Shown: piece after piece, positions 41,955 to 48,791 of the stretch | How the letters are laid out: every line of letters begins with the position of its first letter | How positions within the stretch are numbered: the stretch's first letter is position 1 | Source: a virus | IMG/VR virus record: IMGVR_UViG_3300027896_000014 | Span: 62,001-126,000 of that record | DNA: 64,000 nucleotides | Direction: 5' to 3' (one strand) | The notes under the pieces: generated by a model | The model's input: only the letters and a program-made list of their open reading frames with translations | What the model was told of the DNA's origin: nothing | Databases searched by the model: none | Translations under genes and position numbers: made by a program

Positions 41955-42989
41955 TTATGGTGAGTGACGGAGTTTCCTCCTTTCCAGAGCTGCTCGTTGA
42001 GCATCGCCCATCGTATGAGAGGCCTCCGGTTCTTTTTTGGTTGTTACCTTCGCACCGCGCCCGATAACTTCGAGATTCTCTTGATTCTCCTTTTCCTTAC
42101 GGGCACGTTCCCTTTCCTCGCCTCTGAGTTCATCAACGAAGTCTTTGCATAACTTGGCGGTTTCTTTGATCTGGTCTTCCATAGGAAGTGATTTTGAGAC
42201 GTCCGTCGAGAAGTCCCAGAACAGTCGAAGAATACGTTCCTTCTCCTTCGGACTGGTCTTGTCAGAAATCAATCCAGCCTCTTCCAGGGCAGTGTCAACA
42301 GCGGATATAACGGCCTCCTTGTTTCTCTTGGCTTCTTCACGCTCCTCGAATGCGAGATTGGCAATCTCGGTTTGTGCATCGGCCCAAACAAGGGCTACCT
42401 TTCCGTTATATTCCCCCATCTTCTTCTGGTAGTCGGCCCACTTGGTATCAAACTCCGGATCCTCTCGATCCTGTGGCGGTACGGGAGATGGTATGGCTGC
42501 GGCCTTGGCAATGGTATCATCGGCAATCTTCTGACGTTTCACATCCCATGGGTTTTCGGCAGCGGCTGTGACCGGGGCTTTACTGGCGGCTTCGTCCACG
42601 CGCTTTTGAAGATCTGAAACAACGGTTTCCAGCTTCTTAGCCTTTGTGGTAGCCTCCGTCATCTTCTTTTTGGCTTCTTTGACAGCCTTCTCGGCGGCTG
42701 CTTGGTCCTTGTACTCGAGCTGGGTTTCTTCGTCTGTCTTTCCCTTGTCTTCACCTTCCACCTTCGCCAGCTCTTCAGCCGCTCGATCCTCCTCAGCCTT
42801 TTTCTGCCTTGCCTTTTTTTCCTCCACTTCCTTTTCGACCGCTTCTGCGCCTATTTCTCCGTGTTCGGGAGATCCCTTAAACTTGGCTTCGGACGAATCC
42901 TCACCGGGGCCCTTGCCAGTCGTGATCTCCTCCTCTTCCTCGTACCCGTCGTCCAGATTCAAATCTTTTGCCGTCAATTGCTTTCCCAT
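41955..42989 (-). CDS. Capsid scaffolding protein
   Basis: About 344 aa from MGKQLTAKDLNLDDGYEEEE. It is strongly acidic with long Lys/Glu/Ala-rich coiled coils (residues ~60-150 and 230-320), a proline break near residue 170 (SPVPPQDREDPEFD), and a basic C-terminus (AALERRKLRH). Charge, coiled coils and location just upstream of the capsid gene identify a scaffold. I take the ATG at 42989 because the longer frame from 43139 crosses the tRNA-terminator region and a regulatory palindrome. Confidence 0.8.
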   Translation of the reverse strand: MGKQLTAKDLNLDDGYEEEEEITTGKGPGEDSSEAKFKGSPEHGEIGAEAVEKEVEEKKARQKKAEEDRAAEELAKVEGEDKGKTDEETQLEYKDQAAAEKAVKEAKKKMTEATTKAKKLETVVSDLQKRVDEAASKAPVTAAAENPWDVKRQKIADDTIAKAAAIPSPVPPQDREDPEFDTKWADYQKKMGEYNGKVALVWADAQTEIANLAFEEREEAKRNKEAVISAVDTALEEAGLISDKTSPKEKERILRLFWDFSTDVSKSLPMEDQIKETAKLCKDFVDELRGEERERARKEKENQENLEVIGRGAKVTTKKEPEASHTMGDAQRAALERRKLRHSP

Positions 42990-43060
42990 CGTTTTCACCC
43001 TCTCCAAGAATCCCTTTAAGGGGTTGGAGCCTTTCTTGTATTTCCAAGTGCGAATCCTTA

Positions 43061-43074
43061 TACGCATTTGCGTA
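43061..43074. promoter_or_regulatory. TACGCA-NN-TGCGTA palindrome, upstream of the scaffold gene
   Basis: TACGCATTTGCGTA, perfectly symmetric arms, 72 bp before the scaffold start and 33 bp after the terminator at 43107-43158, where the head-gene promoter would be expected. Confidence 0.7.
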
Positions 43075-43106
43075 TTCAGGGGCACTGTGGATGCTGTGTG
43101 GGCAAC

Positions 43107-43158
43107 AAAAAAGGCGGTCAAACATGAGTGTCGTGGCACCCACGAATGCCGCCTTTTT
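43107..43158 (-). terminator. Large bidirectional terminator-like structure after tRNA-Met
   Basis: AAAAAGGCGG pairs with CCGCCTTTTT around a 31-nt loop that itself holds a CGTGG-CCACG hairpin. A U-run follows on the minus strand (CCGCCTTTTTTG) and also on the plus strand. It would end the tRNA transcript before the head operon. Confidence 0.7.
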
Positions 43159-43227
43159 CCAGTATGTCTGCCCGCTAAGTGATCAGCTTAGGGGGTTGCC
43201 TTTTTATTTCCTATCCAAATCTATATA

Positions 43228-43306
43228 TGGTAGCGGGGGTTAGATTTGAACTAACGAATTTTCTGGGTATGAGCCAGACGCCCTAACCAGACTGGGCCAC
43301 CCCGCA
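43228..43306 (-). tRNA. tRNA-Met (CAU)
   Basis: A full cloverleaf with CCA encoded: acceptor (T)GCGGGG / CCCCGC(T), D stem GCCC/GGGC, anticodon stem TCTGG/CCAGA with loop CTCATAC (anticodon CAT), T arm GTTAG-TTCAAAT-CTAAC, discriminator A, CCA. Position 1-72 is an unpaired U-U, a feature reminiscent of initiator tRNAs. The anticodon stem lacks the three G-C pairs of an initiator. It could be elongator Met, or Ile if C34 is modified to lysidine. Confidence 0.85.
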
Positions 43307-43379
43307 TTTTTCTAAATACTTTGTTGACACGTCCCTTCATTACTGATATATTTAATAAAATCCATAACAAGGAGAATTT

Positions 43380-43973
43380 ATGCTTACACTTAAAGGAAGG
43401 CAGCTCGGCGGCAGGGCCGCCAATAAAGTTTGTTACGAACGTGCCAAAGTACTGTATTACGCCTCTCCAAATCACTGCCAATACTGCGGTAAAATAATTC
43501 AAATAGTGAGAGTAATTCAAGAAGCTCGAAGAAAGAAATTTTGTAATAAGTCTTGTGTGGCTTCCTTTCAGCATGAGAAGTTTAGGAACCGCCCGATTGC
43601 CCCTAACCGCATTTGTCCAGATTGCGGAGGTAAAAAGGAAAAAGCGAGTAACAAAAGATGCTTGGCTTGTTACCGTCTCAGCCACCGTATGAGTCCAGAA
43701 AGAACCAAGGCATCTTTGATTTCTGGAAGGAAGACTTGGCAATCCTTTAGAAACGCCATCTCCAAACACGCCCGATTGGTATTTCTTGAAGCCAATATTA
43801 AAAAGTCTTGCTATGTGTGCGACTATGACAAACATACGGACGTTGCCCATAATAAACGTGTCTCGGAGTTTCCGGACAGTGCTACGATAGCCGAAATAAA
43901 TTCCTTGGATAACCTTTTTGCACTTTGCCCGAACCACCATTTCGAACATGATCATGGTCTCCTAAAACTTTAA
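43380..43973 (+). CDS. HNH homing endonuclease (zinc-finger type)
   Basis: 197 aa on the plus strand against the late genes. Zinc knuckles (CQYCGK, KKFCNKSC, CPDCGG, RCLACY) precede a C-terminal HNH core: CYVCDYDKHTDVAHNKRV, then NLFALCPNHHFEHDHGL near residues 145-195. It starts 74 bp from the tRNA-Met gene and ends 10 bp from the stop of the facing gene, a typical homing insertion between genes. AAGGAG lies before the ATG. Confidence 0.85.
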   Translation: MLTLKGRQLGGRAANKVCYERAKVLYYASPNHCQYCGKIIQIVRVIQEARRKKFCNKSCVASFQHEKFRNRPIAPNRICPDCGGKKEKASNKRCLACYRLSHRMSPERTKASLISGRKTWQSFRNAISKHARLVFLEANIKKSCYVCDYDKHTDVAHNKRVSEFPDSATIAEINSLDNLFALCPNHHFEHDHGLLKL

Positions 43974-43982
43974 TCCCGCAAT

Positions 43983-44339
43983 CTATTCTATATTTGGTAT
44001 TTCCCTTGCCTGCCTTCCCAATCTTATCCGCGTCAACCTTTTGGCTGCCGCCTCTCCAATCTGGATATCTCGTCCAAGTTTATCAAGCATTCGAATGCAT
44101 GTCTGAGTTCGAGGATTAGTATTCACAAATTCCTCTATTAGTTGCTGGAGTTCCTCTTCGACCATAGCCACAAAAAACTTTCCGGCCCTCGTCTTTAGCT
44201 TCTGTTCGGCCTCTATGCCAGCAGAGGCATCCGCTTCAAGCTGGCCCTCCAATAGTTTTTCTCTCTCTGTAGGACTACGATCTCTTGGCCTTCCACTTCT
44301 AATATCAACCGCCATCCCGCCAATGATGATATCGCTCAT
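43983..44339 (-). CDS. Head-region helical protein, unknown
   Basis: 118 aa. After GGMAVDIRSGRPRDRSPTER the remainder is a long charged helix (AGIEAEQKLKTRAGKFFVAM, then EELQQLIEEFVNTNPRTQTC). It overlaps the next gene's start by four bases. Position upstream of the tRNA and scaffold suggests a packaging or assembly helper. No family recognised. Confidence 0.5.
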   Translation of the reverse strand: MSDIIIGGMAVDIRSGRPRDRSPTEREKLLEGQLEADASAGIEAEQKLKTRAGKFFVAMVEEELQQLIEEFVNTNPRTQTCIRMLDKLGRDIQIGEAAAKRLTRIRLGRQAREIPNIE

Positions 44340-44581
44340 TTCTTCCTCTTCTTGGTCGGTGCATACGAACTCAGAGACGATCCCTGACCGATTGATGGAA
44401 ATTTGGCCTTTACCGCAGCTCTAACCCTACCCGCAACCGGTTTACCAGAGGCGCGAGCCAATGCGTTCTTACCATGTGCAATATCAGGAATCGGATAGGA
44501 CCCTGCCCCTGGAGCCTTGCTCGGTATTGCGAATTGACTCTTGGAAAGTCTTTTTCTTTCGGAATAACTTAGCTTTGCCAT
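44336..44581 (-). CDS. Basic DUF6582-like protein with C-terminal SLSSYAP motif
   Basis: 81 aa. KSQFAIPSKAPGAGSYPIPDIAHGKNALAR, read in two parts, matches the 'SQFAIPgkr.YPI.D.aHArnAl' signature of small basic phage proteins (DUF6582-like), thought to be DNA- or capsid-associated. It ends GQGSSLSSYAPTKKRKK, the most diverged member of the C-terminal motif shared with the next three genes. Confidence 0.6.
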   Translation of the reverse strand: MAKLSYSERKRLSKSQFAIPSKAPGAGSYPIPDIAHGKNALARASGKPVAGRVRAAVKAKFPSIGQGSSLSSYAPTKKRKK

Positions 44582-44607
44582 TTCATTCCTCCTGAGGAAT
44601 ATTGAAA

Positions 44608-44901
44608 TTAAACAGGAACTCGCCTCATCCTTTTTTTCGCCCTCTTTGCCTTCTTGCCTCCCGCCGGCATAAATCCCGCCAAAGGCGTACCCTTCATTTT
44701 CATAACCTTTGATCTCCCGGGAGAGACAGGCCCCCCTTTAGCCCTTGGAGTTAATGGAACATCTCTCCACGGACGTGGACCTATCCATGGACGAGCAACC
44801 CCGCCTTGTGCAACACGTTCTCCCTTGCCGTAGGGCACCTTTGGCTTAGGAGCGGTAATGCCTGCGGCCTCTTCCATTTTTTCAATATAGCTTTTCGCCA
44901 T
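44608..44901 (-). CDS. Small basic virion-type protein with C-terminal PLAGFMP motif
   Basis: 97 aa, strongly basic and rich in Pro/Gly (RPWIGPRPWRDVPLTPRAKG). The C-terminus reads MKGTPLAGFMPAGGKKAKR and so on, the same plan as the neighbours: M-K-G-x-P-L-x-x-F-M-P followed by Lys/Arg. Probably a minor capsid or DNA-binding protein. Function unknown. Confidence 0.55.
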   Translation of the reverse strand: MAKSYIEKMEEAAGITAPKPKVPYGKGERVAQGGVARPWIGPRPWRDVPLTPRAKGGPVSPGRSKVMKMKGTPLAGFMPAGGKKAKRAKKRMRRVPV

Positions 44902-44923
44902 CGTCTTTTCCCTTCACTTAAAA

Positions 44924-45172
44924 TTAGACTGCAAGCCTCTTCTGGCCCTTCTTCCCCCGCTTAGACTTGGGTGAAGGCATGAACGCAGAAAGCGGCCTTC
45001 CCTTCATCTTCAATGGAGACGTGGTTGCTCTCCTGGTTCCGGGTGGAGGTCCCATCCCGGGTGCCACAGGTGCCACGGGTGGAATTCCAGTCCTCGGTCC
45101 AGGTCCAACCATCTGTTTTGGCATTGACTTCATTTTCTTAGTATCAAAAGGATCTCCTTTTCCTCTAGCCAT
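44924..45172 (-). CDS. Small basic virion-type protein with C-terminal PLSAFMP motif
   Basis: 82 aa from MARGKGDPFDTKKM, with GGGAGG before the ATG at 45172. The middle is Pro/Gly-rich (VGPGPRTGIPPVAPVAPGMG). It ends LKMKGRPLSAFMPSPKSKRG and a basic tail. The C-terminal motif is nearly identical to that of the downstream 97-aa protein, so the two are paralogues or share a functional tag. Confidence 0.55.
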   Translation of the reverse strand: MARGKGDPFDTKKMKSMPKQMVGPGPRTGIPPVAPVAPGMGPPPGTRRATTSPLKMKGRPLSAFMPSPKSKRGKKGQKRLAV

Positions 45173-45174
45173 AA

Positions 45175-45387
45175 TTACCTCCCTTTCTTTTTTTTTGGTG
45201 TGAACGAGCTTAATGGAACTCCCCTTTGTTTTCGCCATCCACCTTTGGGAGTAATTCCATGCTCCTTCATGTTTAAAAGTCTCTCTTGTGCAAGAGCTTT
45301 TTTCTTGGTTGTACTCTTGCTTTTTACGCCCGAAGGCGTACTGACTCTATACCCATCAATCTTTTTGACTCTAACTGGGCTCATCAA
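45175..45387 (-). CDS. Small basic virion-type protein with C-terminal PLSSFTP motif
   Basis: 70 aa, very basic (VKSKSTTKKKALAQERLLNM), ending QRGVPLSSFTPKKKKGR. It is the third close member of the C-terminal motif family. Its start overlaps the 3' end of the broken LAGLIDADG gene, implying that the homing gene was inserted just upstream. Confidence 0.55.
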   Translation of the reverse strand: MMSPVRVKKIDGYRVSTPSGVKSKSTTKKKALAQERLLNMKEHGITPKGGWRKQRGVPLSSFTPKKKKGR

Positions 45388-45879
45388 AAATCCTCCCTGT
45401 TTGATTTAGTTCCTTTACTTGTTGCCATAATTTTTCTTCAATGCCAGTATAGGTATTTTTGCTACTACCCTTCATAAATTTACCCTGACCATCTTTTAAA
45501 ATAACTTTATTTTCAATCGCTTTTTTTCTAATATCGCAAAATTCTATAACCAATTGTGCCTGCTTTTTCTTTATCTTTAAATGGGGTTGTATCACTCTTA
45601 AAAAGTTCGATACTGTTTTATTCCCGTAAAATCCCCATCTATATACAGGCTTATGATTATTATTTTGTGCTTACTTATTCCGTTACTTCCACCGAAAAAA
45701 ATTCTAATAAAATCAACCGCCTCTGGTTGGGCTTGGGTAACTACGACCATCGGCTTATAATTTTCAGTTATACTACCTCTACGTCTATTCTCTTTTTGCC
45801 TTCCCAATCCAACATATCCATCACTATCAATAACCCCAGCGATGTATCCTAAGTCTTCAGGATTGATCTTTACTGGCAT
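45371..45879 (-). pseudogene. LAGLIDADG homing endonuclease with a -1 base frameshift
   Basis: The first frame (45598-45879) encodes INPEDLGYIAGVIDSDGYVG and FIRIFFGGS, a one-motif LAGLIDADG enzyme, then drifts into nonsense. A second frame (from about 45660 down to 45371) continues the family sequence: NHKPVYRWGFYGNKTVSNFL, then VIQPHLKIKKKQAQLVIEF. Adding one A to the A-run at 45663-45666 (T on the plus strand) restores HKNNNHKPVYRW in one frame. It is therefore a single gene broken by one deleted base, by decay, assembly error or slippage. Confidence 0.85.
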
Positions 45880-45882
45880 ATC

Positions 45883-46188
45883 TCACCTCGCTTGAAAATT
45901 CCTCACTCCAATATTTCCACGACTCACCAACCTCATCGGTCTCCAGATAGGTAATGACCGCACTTGCCCATCGGTGTTTCGCATCTTCATCACCCGGTCA
46001 AATTTTGGTTTCTCTTTGGACAGATTAGATAAATCCTCTTTTTCCTTTTCCCTTTGGAGCTGAGTAAGAGTAAGAAGCAAACGGTCCAGTTGATTATTGT
46101 TCGCCCCGTCCGTGCTTGTCGTGGAGCCGGCGCTCGGCAAATAAGTGGCCGTGGTCCGGTCCGATGTTACTATGTATAGAGGCACCAT
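45883..46188 (-). CDS. Head-region hypothetical protein
   Basis: About 101 aa from MVPLYIVTSDRTTATYLPSA. A Thr/Ser-rich opening is followed by a helical segment (NNQLDRLLLTLTQLQREKEK) and a basic end (PIWRPMRLVSRGNIGVRNF). GAGG lies before the ATG. It is adjacent to the LAGLIDADG insertion and a structural gene. Unknown. Confidence 0.5.
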   Translation of the reverse strand: MVPLYIVTSDRTTATYLPSAGSTTSTDGANNNQLDRLLLTLTQLQREKEKEDLSNLSKEKPKFDRVMKMRNTDGQVRSLPIWRPMRLVSRGNIGVRNFQAR

Positions 46189-46229
46189 CTTCTTCCTCCC
46201 CTCCATTGGAGTATATTACTTGAAATACC

Positions 46230-46994
46230 TCACTTATAATAAATCGTGACGTAGGCCGTGCCACCAATTGGGTAATAATGTGCTGTCACACCCCCGTCGT
46301 TCAAATTGGATGTGCCTTCTACAAACCCTCCAGATACCGTTGACATCACGGTGACGTATCCCATGTCTGCCGATGATGCCGGGAGAGCTGATAGGGCTGC
46401 GATAGCAAGAGCTTCGGAGTCATAACCGGTCCCGTTGGCCGATCCAGGGGTTACAGTTATTGTTCCGGCAGCAACGATTGAAAATCTGTAGATACCCCAT
46501 TTGTTTTGAGGGATAGTCCCTACTGCCAGAGCAGTTCCGGCTGCCGCACCTTTCGAATATCCCGTTCCTGCAATATTGAAGTTAAAAGCACCATTCGCTA
46601 CAGTCGTTGTCGGGCTCCCGATAGCCAGAGCGGTCCCTCCTGGTGCCCCAGCCAAGGTTAGAGTAACCACGCACCCCTCGAAGATTGGATAGTCAGCATC
46701 ATTCGTCTCACCAGCTTCCCTATCCTTTAGCAAAGCAGGAGGTGAAATCTGATTTTGCGTTAAAGATGACTTAACATACATCGTGTTACCGTTTGGGTCG
46801 GCAACTTTGAATTCTGTCGCAACCGTATTTGCCCAGTTTGGGATCTCGATCAGAGTTACGACCGCTTTCCCAGGAGATACCGAATAACTGGGAGGACCGA
46901 CTCCCCCTTTGATGATAAAGTTTTTTGTGGTGTCAGTCGGAACAAACACCAATGCGTGCCTTGGAATATCCCGAAGTCTTTTATTGGCGCCCAT
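46230..46994 (-). CDS. Beta-rich structural protein
   Basis: 254 aa. MGANKRLRDIPRHALVFVPT, then a beta-rich N-terminal half (KAVVTLIEIPNWANTVATEF). The middle has two short repeats (GTALAIGSPTTTVANGAFNF and GTALAVGTIPQNKWGIYRFS) seen in other phage head-fibre or decoration genes. It lies in the head gene cluster between portal and scaffold. No family recognised. Confidence 0.5.
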   Translation of the reverse strand: MGANKRLRDIPRHALVFVPTDTTKNFIIKGGVGPPSYSVSPGKAVVTLIEIPNWANTVATEFKVADPNGNTMYVKSSLTQNQISPPALLKDREAGETNDADYPIFEGCVVTLTLAGAPGGTALAIGSPTTTVANGAFNFNIAGTGYSKGAAAGTALAVGTIPQNKWGIYRFSIVAAGTITVTPGSANGTGYDSEALAIAALSALPASSADMGYVTVMSTVSGGFVEGTSNLNDGGVTAHYYPIGGTAYVTIYYK

Positions 46995-47003
46995 TTTTGC
47001 CTC

Positions 47004-47363
47004 CTATTTTATTGAAGCCATACCCTGATTCTTCCCACCATACCAATCTTGTTTTCCCCAAAATTGGTCGGCCCTTCCGCAACTAACTATGAACTCTAAA
47101 ACGTTGGCGATATTGTGAGTAGCATCGGAGAGAAATTTAAACAGGATACAATGTGTTTTCTTCAAGTCTCCGAGAATCCTACAGATAATAAACCACTCGA
47201 ACATCTCGTGGACCGCCACACCAATCTGTTTCAATTTCTCCTGGCCAGGAGTCCATATGTAAATGTCGCCTCCGGATGTCCACCAGCCCATTTCCTCACT
47301 GAGCCATGCCTCCTGATATTCGTCCTTGAAGTATTGATCTTGATCGGTAAAGATGAATTTCAA
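47004..47363 (-). CDS. Hypothetical protein with HExxE motif
   Basis: 119 aa. The segment IGVAVHEMFEWFIICRIL has a His-Glu pair in a helix, as in small zinc-binding phage proteins, and a C-terminal His (SDATHNIANVLEF) could complete a site. It follows the ATP-grasp gene by nine bases. The call of metal binding is tentative. Confidence 0.5.
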   Translation of the reverse strand: MKFIFTDQDQYFKDEYQEAWLSEEMGWWTSGGDIYIWTPGQEKLKQIGVAVHEMFEWFIICRILGDLKKTHCILFKFLSDATHNIANVLEFIVSCGRADQFWGKQDWYGGKNQGMASIK

Positions 47364-47372
47364 GTTTCCCCC

Positions 47373-48791
47373 CTAAAACCTAAAGTCGTCTCCCTTCATG
47401 GCATTCACTTCTTTGATAATTTGAAGCACGTCCGTCTCGAACTTTGCAGGAAAGGAGCTATTGGCCATTTCGATCTGGGAAGCAATCTTACTGGCCGCAT
47501 CTACTGCGGCTTTCGGAGTTTTCCCGTATCCCATCGCCGTCGCTACGACGTGATCACCCGGATCGAACCAATGGTCTCCTGCCTTTTGTACGATACGCCT
47601 GAATCCCATGTCTTTTCTTATTTCTTTCGGGAAATGAATCACTTCCCACGTCTTAATGTCATCGGTATAAACTCCGACCTGGGTGACATAGCCGGGCTCC
47701 ACTTCCGCTCGGACGTTCTGACCGGCCGCAATCTTATAGGTATATTCTGGAAAGTTCTTTATGTATCTTGACTGAATCGCACCGCAGGGCCAGGCATCAC
47801 GAGACGTTGGATCGTGGACTCTAACTTTCTTTCCGTCCCAAAAGAACTCAAAGCTGATATTGCCGTGATAACCGGATTTGATGAGAGAAGGCTTTATTTT
47901 GTTTAGGATATGCTCATCGATCCCATTCTCCTCCACCCAAACTCCGATTGTTCCCTCTCCTTTCACTTCTATCGTGTAGAGGAAAGGCCGGATATAATCC
48001 CTTCCATTGAAACCGACATCGACACCCAATTCTTTGCCTGGGCATGATCGCTGAATCAAAATCTCAAGGTCCTCACGGAATGGCCCAAAACCGGCCTGTT
48101 CGAGCGCCACGGCCATCTGTACTCGATTTTTCACGCCCTTCCCTGTCTCTTTATTGCCTCTATACTCTCCAACTTTTGGGAAGAAGAGAGTCTTGCCATC
48201 GGTGTGTTTATCCATGTACTCAAAAGCCTCATCAAAACCATGGACAACATCTCCATCGGGGACGCCGACGCCCATCTCTTGAAGCCGCTGCCATCCCTTC
48301 ACACGGTTATTTTCATTCTCGGTCCACCAGAAGGAAGGACCATAAACGATTTTCCCCTCATCACGCCAGATATCGGCATCCTTCCCGAAACAACAATCCG
48401 AGATATAAATAAAATCCTTTTGGGCAGCTTCCATCATGCTGTGGATCTTGTGAAGCCCCTTAAAGCCATATCCCGAGATTTGGTTCTCGATCGACGGGTA
48501 GGCTGCGGCACCGGCAATAAAGTAATACACTTCAAACTCCCTCATGAGTGCCAGGGCGTGATCAATCCCTAAATTGGTGTCGATGAAGCCAACGGTCCGT
48601 GGCATTCCATGTTCCCGCTTAGGCATAGAAATAGCCTTGGTCGCTTTTGCCGTCTGATAATTGGCGATTTCTGCATAGGAATATCCCTCTTTGTGTGCCT
48701 CTTCGACCTTAAAACCCGTAAATCCAGCGAGATAAAAGGCTATCTCCCGGTATGAATGACCCTCTTTTCTTTGGGCCTCGACATCGTACAT
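47373..48791 (-). CDS. ATP-grasp (PurD/GARS-like) protein in the head operon
   Basis: 472 aa. Residues 1-45 hold two copies of the short motif EGHSYREIAFYLAGF / EGYSYAEIANYQ. Residues ~65-470 follow the ATP-grasp order: nucleotide-fold N-terminus (TVGFIDTNLGIDHALALMRE), ATP-binding lobe (KTLFFPKVGEYRGNKETGKG), Glu/Asn metal ligand region (NISFEFFWDGKKVRVHDPTS), and a GARS-type C-domain (VVATAMGYGKTPKAAVDAA). ATP-grasp enzymes join a carboxylate to an amine with ATP. Overlap with the portal gene by one base ties it to head assembly, possibly modifying a virion component. Substrate unknown. Confidence 0.7.
   Translation of the reverse strand: MYDVEAQRKEGHSYREIAFYLAGFTGFKVEEAHKEGYSYAEIANYQTAKATKAISMPKREHGMPRTVGFIDTNLGIDHALALMREFEVYYFIAGAAAYPSIENQISGYGFKGLHKIHSMMEAAQKDFIYISDCCFGKDADIWRDEGKIVYGPSFWWTENENNRVKGWQRLQEMGVGVPDGDVVHGFDEAFEYMDKHTDGKTLFFPKVGEYRGNKETGKGVKNRVQMAVALEQAGFGPFREDLEILIQRSCPGKELGVDVGFNGRDYIRPFLYTIEVKGEGTIGVWVEENGIDEHILNKIKPSLIKSGYHGNISFEFFWDGKKVRVHDPTSRDAWPCGAIQSRYIKNFPEYTYKIAAGQNVRAEVEPGYVTQVGVYTDDIKTWEVIHFPKEIRKDMGFRRIVQKAGDHWFDPGDHVVATAMGYGKTPKAAVDAASKIASQIEMANSSFPAKFETDVLQIIKEVNAMKGDDFRF

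Noticed and set aside
43251-43955. 234-aa minus-strand frame opposite the HNH gene at 43380
   Set aside because: It runs through the tRNA and lacks motifs; the plus-strand HNH gene explains the sequence.
47115-47771. 218-aa plus-strand frame
   Set aside because: It crosses two coherent minus-strand genes, including the ATP-grasp C-domain, with no ribosome site or motif.
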